From Chloranthus sessilifolius (Eukaryota > Streptophyta > Magnoliopsida > Chloranthales > Chloranthaceae): a DNA stretch of 64,000 nt. The DNA lies in NCBI GenBank assembly GCA_021018995.1, contig CM037590.1:65691597-65755596 (forward strand), read 5' to 3'. A program made the position numbers and the translations under genes. A model generated the notes under the pieces. It saw only the letters and a list, made by a program, of their open reading frames with translations, had not been told where the DNA came from and did no database searches. Below are positions 53,905 through 63,180 of the stretch, in pieces; within the stretch, counting starts at the first letter, position 1, and every line of letters starts with the position of its first letter.

Positions 53905-55682
53905 TGATGTGATATTTTAAGGTGATGTTTTACCCGAAAGTGCACGAATCGGTTTGTATATAGTGGTGCGAATGCGAGATCGTTCCCACGAGGATTAATG
54001 TTGGAACATCTAAAAGAGACAAGCAATTCTAGAAATCTATTAAGATCTAACAGTATTCTACCAGTTTTATGATTTAAGCGGTTGATGGTAATTAATGACT
54101 ACAAACTAAAATTCAATTGATGATTCACAAATAAAAGTGAAGATGATGATAAAGATGAAGATACTAAATCCTCCCATCTTTGGTCCGTTCTTCCTATAAT
54201 ATAAATCTAAGGATTAAATTATGAGATATTTCATTAGTAACAAACATCTTTTATGGAAGATCAATGGTCAACACCCTAATAGGTTCCATGTTGCATCCCT
54301 GCAATCAGGACTTAGATGATTTTCATATATAGATCTGGGATCAAGGGCACGGCTAGGCACGCATGATCTCAGGTTCAAATAAAAATCATCCCCAAAGTGG
54401 GTGAAAATTCCAACAAGAATACCACTTACAAATCTGAAATCAAGGGCATGGCTCGGCACACTTTATTCAGATTAGGGATTATTTAAGATAAAATTACCAT
54501 TACAGAACCAAGATCCAGGGCATGGCTCGGCACACTCGATCCCAGAACATAATCGTAATTAGATCCACACAATGAAAACACAAAGACCATAACAATGATA
54601 GGGTAAAATTACCGTCACAGATCTGAGATCCCGGGCATGACTCGGCACACGCGATCCCGGTTAGTGGCGGGGATTTCATCCATTCATGATAGCACAACAA
54701 CCATAAAAATAAAATCTCATATTTTAATCCTAAATTTATATTATTAAAATACATCCTAGGATGGGAATCCATTAGATCCCCATCCCTATAAATTTAGCCA
54801 CACATATTGTAAGTAAATGACATAAATAAATAAAGACGGGAAAATAACATTAATTAAAATTACCTCAAACTTCAAAATAAATTACGTTGATCCACACGGA
54901 TGATAATCTTGAAGCGAAATAAATGCAGGAATAAACTTTGAACAAAATTTATAAACTGAAGGAATGAGTACTGAAAAATTAAAGGGAACAAAGCTCTCAA
55001 AAAGAAATAATAAAACTTCCCTATTTCTAGGTCTAACTATGAAAAATAATGGCTAAAAACTAAGAACACTAAAAACTAAAACTCTCTAAAAAAAAACTCT
55101 AATTCTAATCTCCTCTTCCCCGAAGTGTTTGAGTCACTTTAAATAGACCCGTCGTGCGGAGGTCTCCTAAGCCTACTTTTCCGGGTCGATTAATCGACCA
55201 ATGGATGTCGATGCATCGACCCGACCAAGAGTCCCAAAAAATAGACTTTTAGTGTCAGATTCGTGTCAAACTTAAACTCTGGCTCGATTAATCGACCCCA
55301 GAAATCCGTGAAATTCAGCACTTCTTCTTGGTTCAGACACTGCTTCGGTATTTTGGCCATAACTTTCTATCCCGAACTCGGATTGAGACGATTCTTACGC
55401 CGTTGGAAAGCTGACGAAAATATCTACAACTTTCATGTTTTGACAATTTCGTAATTCGGCCGTCTTGAAGGTCCAAATTTAGCCGCAAGTCGTACCAAGT
55501 TCTTGATTACCCGAAGTTGCAGTGTTTTGGCATTATATTCAGAATTCTTGTACTGTTTTCTATACTTGGCTTGTATTTACCTGAAACACTTCAAATCTAA
55601 TCAATCTCATCAGATAGCCTTCATCGGACAGCTAAATATAGGTATTTAGGGGCGAAATATCCTCATTTTTCAGTACTCATCA
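53905..55682 (-). repeat. LTR6, about 1778 bp, outer 5' LTR of the array
   Basis: TGATGTG at 53905 to ACTCATCA at 55682. Unlike LTR2-LTR5 it is not followed by a polypurine tract: the next base opens Tekay gag sequence, so this is the external 5' edge of the Athila array. TATA box at 55137-55145; U3 palindromes near 55186, 55208 and 55284. A target-site duplication cannot be tested because the opposite edge is deleted. Confidence 0.92.
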
Positions 55683-55992
55683 ACGCATGAGCTGCAAAGG
55701 ATGCGGCTTATTGTGCCATGGCAGCTGCCATAGTCTCCATAGTGTGCATCATCCTTTGTCGCTCTTCTCTGTCCTCTTGCCTTTCTCTCAATCTTTCTTG
55801 TTCTCGTAGATCTTGATCTTGATGATCTCGATCTTCTTCATCCCGTTGTCTACTACTACTGCCCCCTGGGGCCTCAGTACCTCCTAAAGGCACTCTATTA
55901 GTAGGAGAGATGTAACCATCTCCACTACGTAGACTCCTCTGCTGGCCTCCCCTTGGTCGGCCTCTTCCTCTAGACGACATTTGCGGCTGCAT
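55683..55992 (-). pseudogene. Tekay-like gag N-terminus, cut by the Athila array
   Basis: The frame 55708-55992 encodes 94 residues: MQPQMSSRGRGRPRGG at the start, then a very basic/acidic low-complexity region with REQERLRERQEDREERQRM and METMAAAMAQ. This is the typical start of Tekay-type Gag. It lies about 80 bases from a tRNA-iMet primer site and LTR in the same orientation. A stop at 55708 precedes the LTR6 edge at 55682. The matching zinc-knuckle part of gag is at 5825-6021, on the other side of the array. It is unlikely to be a host RNA-binding gene. Confidence 0.8.
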
Positions 55993-56069
55993 TTGAAACT
56001 AAAGTTTCGTTAGCAGAAGCCCCTATGTTCTGACGAAAGAATCCTTGTCAGAATTGCTAAAAGAAAATA

Positions 56070-56081
56070 GCTTTGATACCA
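56070..56081 (-). other. Primer binding site, initiator tRNA-Met type
   Basis: TGGTATCAAAGC on the minus strand, two bases after the LTR terminus (...CTGTCACA). It matches the 3' end of plant initiator tRNA-Met in 11 of 12 positions, as usual for chromoviruses. Confidence 0.85.
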
Positions 56082-56083
56082 AC

Positions 56084-58683
56084 TGTGACAGCCCGAATTT
56101 CGGCACCCCGAAACTCGTGCCATCAGCACTATCATCTTGACCGTGCCCTTTAGCTAAGCACGGAACACTGGTATATCAAGCATCAAAAGTATAATGAAAG
56201 AAATTTGCAGAATTTAAATCTATATTGATTAACTTCCCGAAAGACAGTTCTACCCTCATGCCTCTGCATGTATGGAGAACCGATCCGAACCATCGATGAT
56301 AGCAATCATCACGGATGGTTCGCCCCAAAGAATAATCCAAAACCCTATATACATGGTTTTAAACAAGATCAAGGCTTGACATACCAAGCCATACAAAACC
56401 TCTCCAAAAATCCCTCAAAGTGGCACAACGGAGTCCTCTAGAAGAAGTCCTCTGGAGGTGGCTCCAACTCGTCACTGGCCGTAAGGTCCGACTCATGGGA
56501 TCGGCGTCTCACTGAAGCGCGGCGGTGCTAATAGTGGACCTGCGACGTATAGTCTATAGGGTGAGCTACATCCTAGCTCAATAGGGAACAAACAGTTTGA
56601 ACATATAAATTATTACACACATGTATTCCATGATATGCCATGCATGATGTATCTATGCAGTTGTTAGTGAAACAGATTAAAAGCATTTCGTTTTACTGTT
56701 GATTACTCATATTTTGATTTACTCATGAATGATGCTGAGAAGGCCTAAAGCAAAACTTAAACTTTCAACTTAAGTAATCCCCGAGCAATATAGCATCGAG
56801 CCCCGATGAGATACCCTTCATCGTCATCTATATGCGGTTTAATGTATTCCACAGGAATACCATATAGTACCAAGCCCCTTTCAGGGATTGGTGGCGGTTT
56901 CACTTGTCTCAATCAACACCCACAGGGTGTGCTTACTATGTCTTGGATAAGCCTCCTGCAGCCTCTGATTTTCGCCGCCCGTATCGGTCCACGGATATCC
57001 CTGCCGTGTCGATGTGGGTATCCCGCGGTAACCTATCAAACCTCAAATAACAAAAATATCGGTGCCTTACATATAGTTATTCACAGTGTAAGTGTGCTAT
57101 TTATATCGAGTTAGGCCCTATCGACATGATTCAATCTTTGGATACATCCTCAGGATGTGTCCATTTACTCGCATCACACCTGATGCTCTTATCTCTTTAC
57201 TTCTTCATCCCCTGGGGATGGCTCATTAGTTTACTCTTATGAATACCACACACACACGCACTTTTCACAATTCTTTAAGCAGTAAAATAATTGAATGGAA
57301 ATCCATATCACTACATACATGCTCTTGTAAAATAAAGTACATGTTCAAGGTGTTCCCTACCTCAAGTCTTCATTTGTTCAATGCATCAAGGTCCCACGTG
57401 GCTCCTTGTGCACTAGTCCACACGTACCACCTATGGTACCATATAACAGGTAAAACACATCACAAAGGATGCAATAAAGAAGGTATAAGATCCCCCAAGA
57501 ATCTTAAAGTCAAACCTAAAAGTCAACATAGTTTATCTCAGTCGATTAATCGAATTCCAAAATCGATTAATCGAAGGTCAATATCGATTAATCGAAGCAA
57601 TTTGGAGTAATCAAAATTGTATGTTTCACAAAGTCCATACTCAGTTGGAACAGTCGAGTTTTCATTGGATTAATCGAATGCAATTTCGATTAAGCGAAAT
57701 TCTTCTTCGCATAAAGCAAATTCCTTTTTGTACGATTCGAGTTTTCATTCGATTAATCGAATCCAATTTCGATTAATCGAAATCCTTCTTTTCATAAGTA
57801 GACCCTCGGTTCGACGATTGAGTTTCACAAGTTGATTAATCGATTCCAAATCGATTAATCGAAAACTAAAATCGATTAATCGAAATCCCATTTCGATTAG
57901 TCGATTTTCCTCAAATCATTTCCTTCAACCCACAGGGTCCACTTTGGAGAGTTCTCGATTCGATTAATCGATCCCCAAATCGATCAATCGAAATCCAAAA
58001 GTCGATTAATAATCGAAATCAAATTCGATTAATCGAAATCGAATCTCGACCTTTCAACTTCACGGCCAATTTCGATTAATGACCCAATTTCGATTAATCG
58101 AAATTATCAGTCGATTCATTGTTCTTCCCAATCTTTTTCCATACTTTTCTTCTATTTTCTAAGCCATTATCCTATGATTTAACCCACATTTAAGCAACTT
58201 AACCCTATAATTTATGCATCTTATTTACAAAAATTTTACCTTGAATAGATCTCAAGTTGATTTCAAATCTAGGGTTGGAAGGCTAGGGTTCCAGCTTTGG
58301 TTTCTAACGGATTCCTTGCGTTGAACCAGCCTCTTTAATGCTTGAATCCTTCTTCCAATCACTCATAATAACTCTTGCTTGATCACCCTCTTTACTCCTC
58401 TCTCTCTCTTCTTTACTCCTCTCTCAACAACTCAAAACTCTTGATCTTAGGGTTATTAACTCTTTTTATCCTCTTCCTCACTTGTGTGTTGAGCACATAC
58501 ACCGCGGTAGGTGTATGCGACTATACCTTCACAACACACACCACATAGGCATTCTATTTATCACATCTCATCCGTTCATCACACTACATACTAACTGTTG
58601 GACTTCCATTTGGTCAAACCTATGACCGATCGGGCACGGATCCCGAGGTCATAGTTTAGTGTGATTTTTTTCGGGTTATTACA
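56084..58683 (-). repeat. Tekay-like 5' LTR, 2600 bp
   Basis: On the minus strand it runs from TGTAATAACCCG at 58683 to ATTCGGGCTGTCACA at 56084, with the usual TG...CA ends. U3 holds a CT-rich run (58385-58430) and about 18 full or mutated TCGATTAATCGA palindromes (57542-58107). No coding frame is supported; short frames inside (for example 57239-57610) translate the palindromes. A weak TATA candidate (TTATATGG) lies near 57440, but I do not call it. No second LTR of this element is in the window. Confidence 0.88.
57542..58107. repeat. TCGATTAATCGA palindrome array in Tekay LTR
   Basis: About ten exact copies and eight variants (gattagtcga, gatcaatcga, gattaagcga, gattaataatcga) lie in 566 bp, often as pairs 12-25 bp apart. 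The exact 12-mer is shared with the array at 1529-2155 and with the Athila LTRs, although these sequences are otherwise unrelated. Confidence 0.85.
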
Positions 58684-59079
58684 TGAAGCCTCCTCCCGAG
58701 GACTTCTTCTAGGAGACTCTATTGTGTACTTTGACAGAGAGTAGTTTTGAGAGCAGATTGTACGGCTTGGTATGTCAAACTTTTATTTTTGATAAACAAT
58801 GTAATTAAATTGATTTATTTCTTTTGCCGAACCGTCTGGGGTGATCTGTTTATTACCGATGGTTTGAATCGGTTCTCTGATCATGCAGTGGCATGAAAGC
58901 AGAACTGTCTTTTGTAAGTGCCAGTTAGGTATATTAACTTTTTTCGCTTTATGCAATTATTTGCTTTATCTCTTTATTATTGCTTGTTATACTAATATTT
59001 CGTACATATCCATGGGGCACGGTTTGGAGGATCGTGTCGATGGCACGGGTTTCGGGGTGCCAAAATTCGGGCTGTCACA
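58684..59079 (+). repeat. Inverted, diverged Tekay-type LTR fragment
   Basis: This plus-strand sequence aligns to the last ~400 bases (R/U5) of the minus-strand LTR: GGCTTGGTATGTCAA, GGTTTGAATCGGTTCTC, CATGCAGTGGCATGA and the terminal GTTTCGGGGTGCCAAAATTC ending GGGCTGTCACA at 59079. It is clearly more diverged than the intact LTR and abuts its 5' terminus head to head at 58683/58684. It looks like an older LTR into which the minus-strand element inserted. Confidence 0.8.
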
Positions 59080-59084
59080 TCAAA

Positions 59085-60437
59085 TGAAGACAATCTAATG
59101 ATTGTTGTATAGTTTTAGTGATTTCTGGTGTTCTTAACTGTTGGATCTTGAAGAAGCATAAATGAGCGTAATTAAGGACAACATGAAGGCATTGAACCAT
59201 GAATCCAACGAAAGCCCCAAAAATAGTAAAAGAATCGATTGATCCAGTCATTGATGAAGAGAACTAAATATGCCACAGGTTTAACTCAATCGATTGAGTT
59301 ATGAAAACCAGTCGATTGAGTTTATGGCGGCTATTTTACCGCTAGAATTTAAAATCAATCAATTGAGTTCTGAAAATCAATCGATTGAATTTTTTACACA
59401 TATTTTTCCTCTCAAATTTGAATTTAAATTCAATCGATTGATTTCCTAAAATCAACCGATTGATTTAAAATTCATTTGAGCCGCTAATTTCAGATTTTGA
59501 ATTCAATTGATTGAATTTTGGAATTCAATCGATTGACCTATAAAAGGAAATTTTTCCAGACGCACGCCCTATATAACAAAGCAATGTTTAGGGTTCCAAG
59601 GGAGGCTCTTTTGGGCCGAATTTTCTTAGTTATTTTTTCAAGTTTCATCATTATTTTTAGTGCTTAGTTTTAGTTTGTAGTAATTAGTTTGTAATTAGAA
59701 ATCAAGACTTTGTAATGTTCCGGATCTTTTCCTAAAAGATCCAACTTTTGATATTGAAAAACTATGTTGATGATGGCTACGAATTTGCGCCTTGCGTGTG
59801 GATCGGAGATGAGCGGCTAAACCGCTCATTCGAGGAGGATGCGAACCCTAGATGAGTAGTTAATATATTTTCGATTAAATCATTTCTTGTTACAAATATT
59901 GAATCATATGGCTAGTTGTTTGTGCTTATTGTGATATCTTTGAACGCTCGTCTATGTTGTATGATTGATTATCATTGTCGTGGTTGTAAGTTTGTGATAC
60001 ATTCTACCTTTCGCATGATTCATGCCATTATTGAATGTGTCGTAGTGCTAGGATAGGGTATGTCGAATTAAATAATTATATTTCTCGAATCATTTGCTTG
60101 TTGTAAAATGAGGGTAAATGTTTGCTCATATGACTTGATTGATTTGTTTTAAAAAAATTATGAATCTTGGGTTAGTGGAATCCTTGAATCTTTTCATCAT
60201 AGTTATTTTGATTATCGATTGTTTCTTTTTCATAGGCTTTGTTTAGATCTCATTAATTTTGCCTTGAATAGTTGTTAATCTTCATCATAAAAATCTCAAC
60301 CTTTGATATTTCCTTAGGTCTGCACTATTTAGAATTAATTTAAATTTTGCGCTTCCCTATGGACTCGACACCTTTGATTTCGCTCTACTTCAATAGATCT
60401 TGTGCGCTTGCAAGGGTATTACTTTTAAAACCTATCA
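59085..60437 (+). repeat. 5' LTR of plus-strand element, about 1.35 kb
   Basis: The 3' end is fixed by ...CCTATCA at 60437 before the primer site. The start is set at TGAAGACAATC (59085), just after the older LTR fragment, and is uncertain by some bases. It holds CAATCGATTG-type palindromes (59231-59537), a TATA box (59539-59546), a transcribed-looking GGGTTCCAAGGG leader and the GAGCGGCTAAACCGCTC inverted repeat (about 59812-59830) with the GAACCCTA...GAGTAGTTAAT segment common in this class of LTR. Confidence 0.72.
59231..59546 (+). promoter_or_regulatory. U3 palindrome cluster and TATA box of plus-strand LTR
   Basis: About nine CAATCGATTG-type sites occur, four with the exact TCAATCGATTGA core, including the 18-base palindrome AACTCAATCGATTGAGTT at 59283-59300. 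They end immediately before CCTATAAAAGG (TATAAAAG at 59539-59546). A second TATA-like CCTATATAAC follows at about 59568-59577. Confidence 0.65.
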
Positions 60438-60443
60438 AATTTT

Positions 60444-60461
60444 TGGCGCCATTGCCGGGGA
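60444..60461 (+). other. Primer binding site, tRNA-Asp type, plus-strand element
   Basis: TGGCGCCATTGCCGGGGA, six bases after the LTR end. It differs from the array's site at the two bases after GCGCC and fits the tRNA-Asp 3' end with a mismatch or two. Confidence 0.85.
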
Positions 60462-61339
60462 AGCAACGACATTTTGTTGAGTTTTAAGAGTGTTTAGGTT
60501 TGTTTAAAAAAAAAACTTTATAATAAATTTTGTATTTGTGCCGGACTGTCAAAATTCTGCTCATTGCTGCATCTTGATCGATCAATTTGTAAAAATCAAT
60601 CGATCAACTGAGGAGCAGAAAATTGTGTCAACCAATTTTGCTCATTGTTGCAAATCAATCGATCGATCGATTTTGAACTGTTCGGCAGTCCAATTTTTTT
60701 TATTTGAAAAAAGAAAAGAAAAGAAAAGATTAGGTGTGTTTTTTTTAGGATTTGAAGTTTTTTTTTAGAAATTGTAGGATTTTCTTCTTACTTTATGTTC
60801 TTAAGTAGGATTTTTTGTAGGATTTCTTTTAGGATTTTTAGGATTTGAAGGATTTGAAGGATTTTTTTTTCTTTATTTCTTTTCTTGAGTAGGATTTGTA
60901 GGATTTTTTTTTAGGATTTGGTTTATTGCCTTTTCTTTTGTTTGTATCAGTAATTTTCTAATTATAGTTTACTTTTTTCAGATTTGAAGATTGAGGTCCG
61001 ACTCTATCAAAGCTTCGAAGGAGATGCCCGCGAGAGGCCAAGGTACGCACCTTTGTTTTAAGATTTAGTTAGATTTTTATAATTATATTTTTATTTTCTA
61101 AGTTTATGTCTTTGAGTTATGGAGTTTCTCACAATCCCGATGACCTCATCTTTTTATGAGTTTAATTATGAGACTATACCAAAATTGAGATGAAAATGGA
61201 GAGAATTATCCTAATTGGTGGGAACCAGATCATAGTTGTGAATTAAATCAGCTTTATATGAAAAAAAATTTAGACCAACCTCAGTTTGACTCACAATACT
61301 CATAATCCCCATAGAGTTTTGGTTTCGAAAATCCGGTGT
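60462..61339 (+). other. Leader of plus-strand element with palindromes and AGGATTT repeats
   Basis: Near its start, two related blocks (aaaattctgctcattgctgc... and caattttgctcattgttgc...) each end in GATCGATCAA or ATCGATCGATCGAT palindromes (60574-60672). About eleven AGGATTT units occur at 60747-60925. The rest (60960-61339) shows only short decayed frames. The position of the palindromes parallels the hairpin in the array leaders. Confidence 0.6.
60747..60925 (+). repeat. Irregular AGGATTT repeat
   Basis: About eleven AGGATTT units, often TAGGATTT or AGGATTTGA, are separated by T runs. The spacing is irregular and the unit is not the plant telomere repeat TTTAGGG. Confidence 0.6.
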
Positions 61340-61713
61340 TAACCATGTTAGAAGAAATACTCTAATCCCAATCTGACCATCTTGCAAGACTTGAAAAGCA
61401 AGTAGAGTAGTTGGCCGCTACCATTGCTAGGAAGGATGATACATTGCCTATCCAACCAATAAATATCTCACAAGATCTTATTTGGGAAGAAGAAATTACC
61501 CCCGCCCATGAGCATGAGGTTGAGATTGTGATCCTTAGGAGTGGACATGAGGTAGTTTACAAGGAAGACATGATTGGCCGACATAAAATTGAAACAATGG
61601 AAAATGGTCAGCCAATTTGTGATACCCCTCTAATACCTCAAGAACAATTGCATGAGGAGGACACAATTTCATGTTTTATATCGATTGAGCAATCTAACAT
61701 TACATGTGTCTAG
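61340..61713 (+). pseudogene. Gag remnant of plus-strand element
   Basis: The open frame 61411-61713 (100 aa) resembles the C-terminal end of Athila-type Gag: LARLEKQVE, a stop, then LAATIARKDDTLPIQPI and VILRSGHEVVYKED. These correspond to the IETQIGQLASFLCEREKG...TTLRSGKQV motifs of the array copies. An in-frame stop (TAG near 61408) separates the two halves. The capsid-like core and zinc knuckle are missing. It could be mistaken for a small gene, but the motif order and position after the primer site argue for gag. Confidence 0.6.
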
Positions 61714-63130
61714 CAATCCATTTCTATAATGCTTAGACAAACCCTCAAGTCGATTGGTTGTAAATAATGACTCATTCGGTGCTTTCAAATTACTAACACA
61801 CTGAATCCGAATATGTCATGGTTTATAGAGTGAATGACGTTGATAAAAGATCACCCATAAAAAACCTCAAGACATTAAATGCTAAAAAGGGTAGCAAATA
61901 TATGTTAAATTAACGACCCTTCTTCGTAGTTCTCGTGGCTTGAGAGGGTCCGGTTGAAAATCGAAAACTTAGCGCTTCTTAGGAGGCAACCCAACTCCCT
62001 TGTACATTATTGATTTAGGGATTTTATTTCCTTTTTATTAGATTTAATCAGTATGATTTTTGTGTAGGTATTAGGTGTGAAAAAAAAAAAGCGGGGGAGC
62101 AGTTTTAGCTCTTTCAACTCCTCCTCCGCCCCCATCCTCCTTCGAAAGGGGCGTTGAGCGAGTATCATTGGTGTTTGTGCTGACTTGTTATATTTTTTTT
62201 CTGATTGCCCTCTTACTATCTTTTGATTATTTATTATTCTGTGCAATGAGGACATAATACCACTTAGGCTTAGGAGTCTTGTGCTTAATGCGTGGTTCAT
62301 TTTCTTTAACTGTTATATCGCATGTTGATCTACTATTTAAAATACACCTTCAATACCATGTTTTTAAAAAATAAAAAATCATCACTGATTATTTCTAGCA
62401 TAGTTTTCAAACTGTAGTCACTGATGCATAAAAATTTTAATTTTTAAATATTCATGCCATAGTAAAACTGCTGTTGTTTAGGATAATTAACTCCATTGTG
62501 AACATTTACAGATTGGTTAGAATTTTATGCTTAGAAAAAAAAATTTGCACCTTCGCCATGCTTAGGTCCAAAAATCAAAACATTAGTTCAAATATGAAAT
62601 TCTAGGATCCTAAGAAAGATTAAACCCGGAAAGCTTTAGAACTTTTTCCTCGTTCTTGATGAGAGCTAAATAAATTCGGAGTTTCTTTGGAATTTGTCCT
62701 TAATTGTTGAAATCTCACGCTTTATCTCGATTTGTTTATTTTACATGTTTTATATCATTGCACTAGAACTTATTCTGTTTAAACTCAATACAAATAGGCA
62801 TTATTACCATCTTGAAAGGAAATGATCAAACGCTATATTTGGCTCGTATATGCCTAAAATACCTCACCTTATACTGATTTATTTTTTTGCAGCTCCTTTG
62901 AGCCTTAATGAAAATTTTTATCCTAAATGTCTTTTGTAATGCTATATTAACCATACCCCACAACAATTTAAAAAATGTAAAACCTTGTCCTTCAATCTCT
63001 GAGAAATTAGAAAAGAGGGATGAGAACAAGAGAGGAAGTAGAGAAGCGTGATAGTAATGCTTGCAGGGAGCATATGACAGACGTATATTTAAAAAAAAAA
63101 AAGGGAGAGAAAAAAAAGAAGAGAAGAGAA

Positions 63131-63180
<50 letters not shown>

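Larger units (their letters stand above)
6022..55682 (-). mobile_element. Tandem array of Athila-like retrotransposons sharing LTRs
   Basis: Six related LTRs alternate with five internal regions in one orientation, plus the 5' leader and gag start of a sixth unit on the left. LTR starts at 15201, 24957, 34644, 44274 and 53905 are 9756, 9687, 9630 and 9631 bases apart. Each LTR serves as the 3' LTR of one unit and the 5' LTR of the next. Athila assignment rests on the tRNA-Asp primer site, DLGAS protease, the RT motifs (MVPKKSGITVV, FMDD), absence of a chromodomain and the long 3' noncoding domain. No copy has an unbroken polyprotein. Confidence 0.9.
55683..58683 (-). mobile_element. Tekay-like chromovirus, 5' part (LTR, primer site, gag start)
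   Basis: This is the counterpart of 2298-6021. Orientation, family and the interrupted gag agree, so the two parts are read as one element split by the Athila array. The 5' LTR is complete, while the gag core is missing. Confidence 0.8.

Noticed and set aside
55708..55992. Host Arg/Gly-rich RNA-binding protein
   Set aside because: It is immediately preceded by a tRNA-iMet primer site and LTR in the same orientation and fits the start of Tekay Gag.
60747..60925. Interstitial telomere repeat
   Set aside because: The unit is AGGATTT, not TTTAGGG, and the spacing is irregular.
61411..61713. Independent small protein gene of 100 residues
   Set aside because: The IARKD...PIQP...LRSG motifs and the position after a tRNA-Asp primer site match the end of Athila Gag; upstream codons hold a stop.
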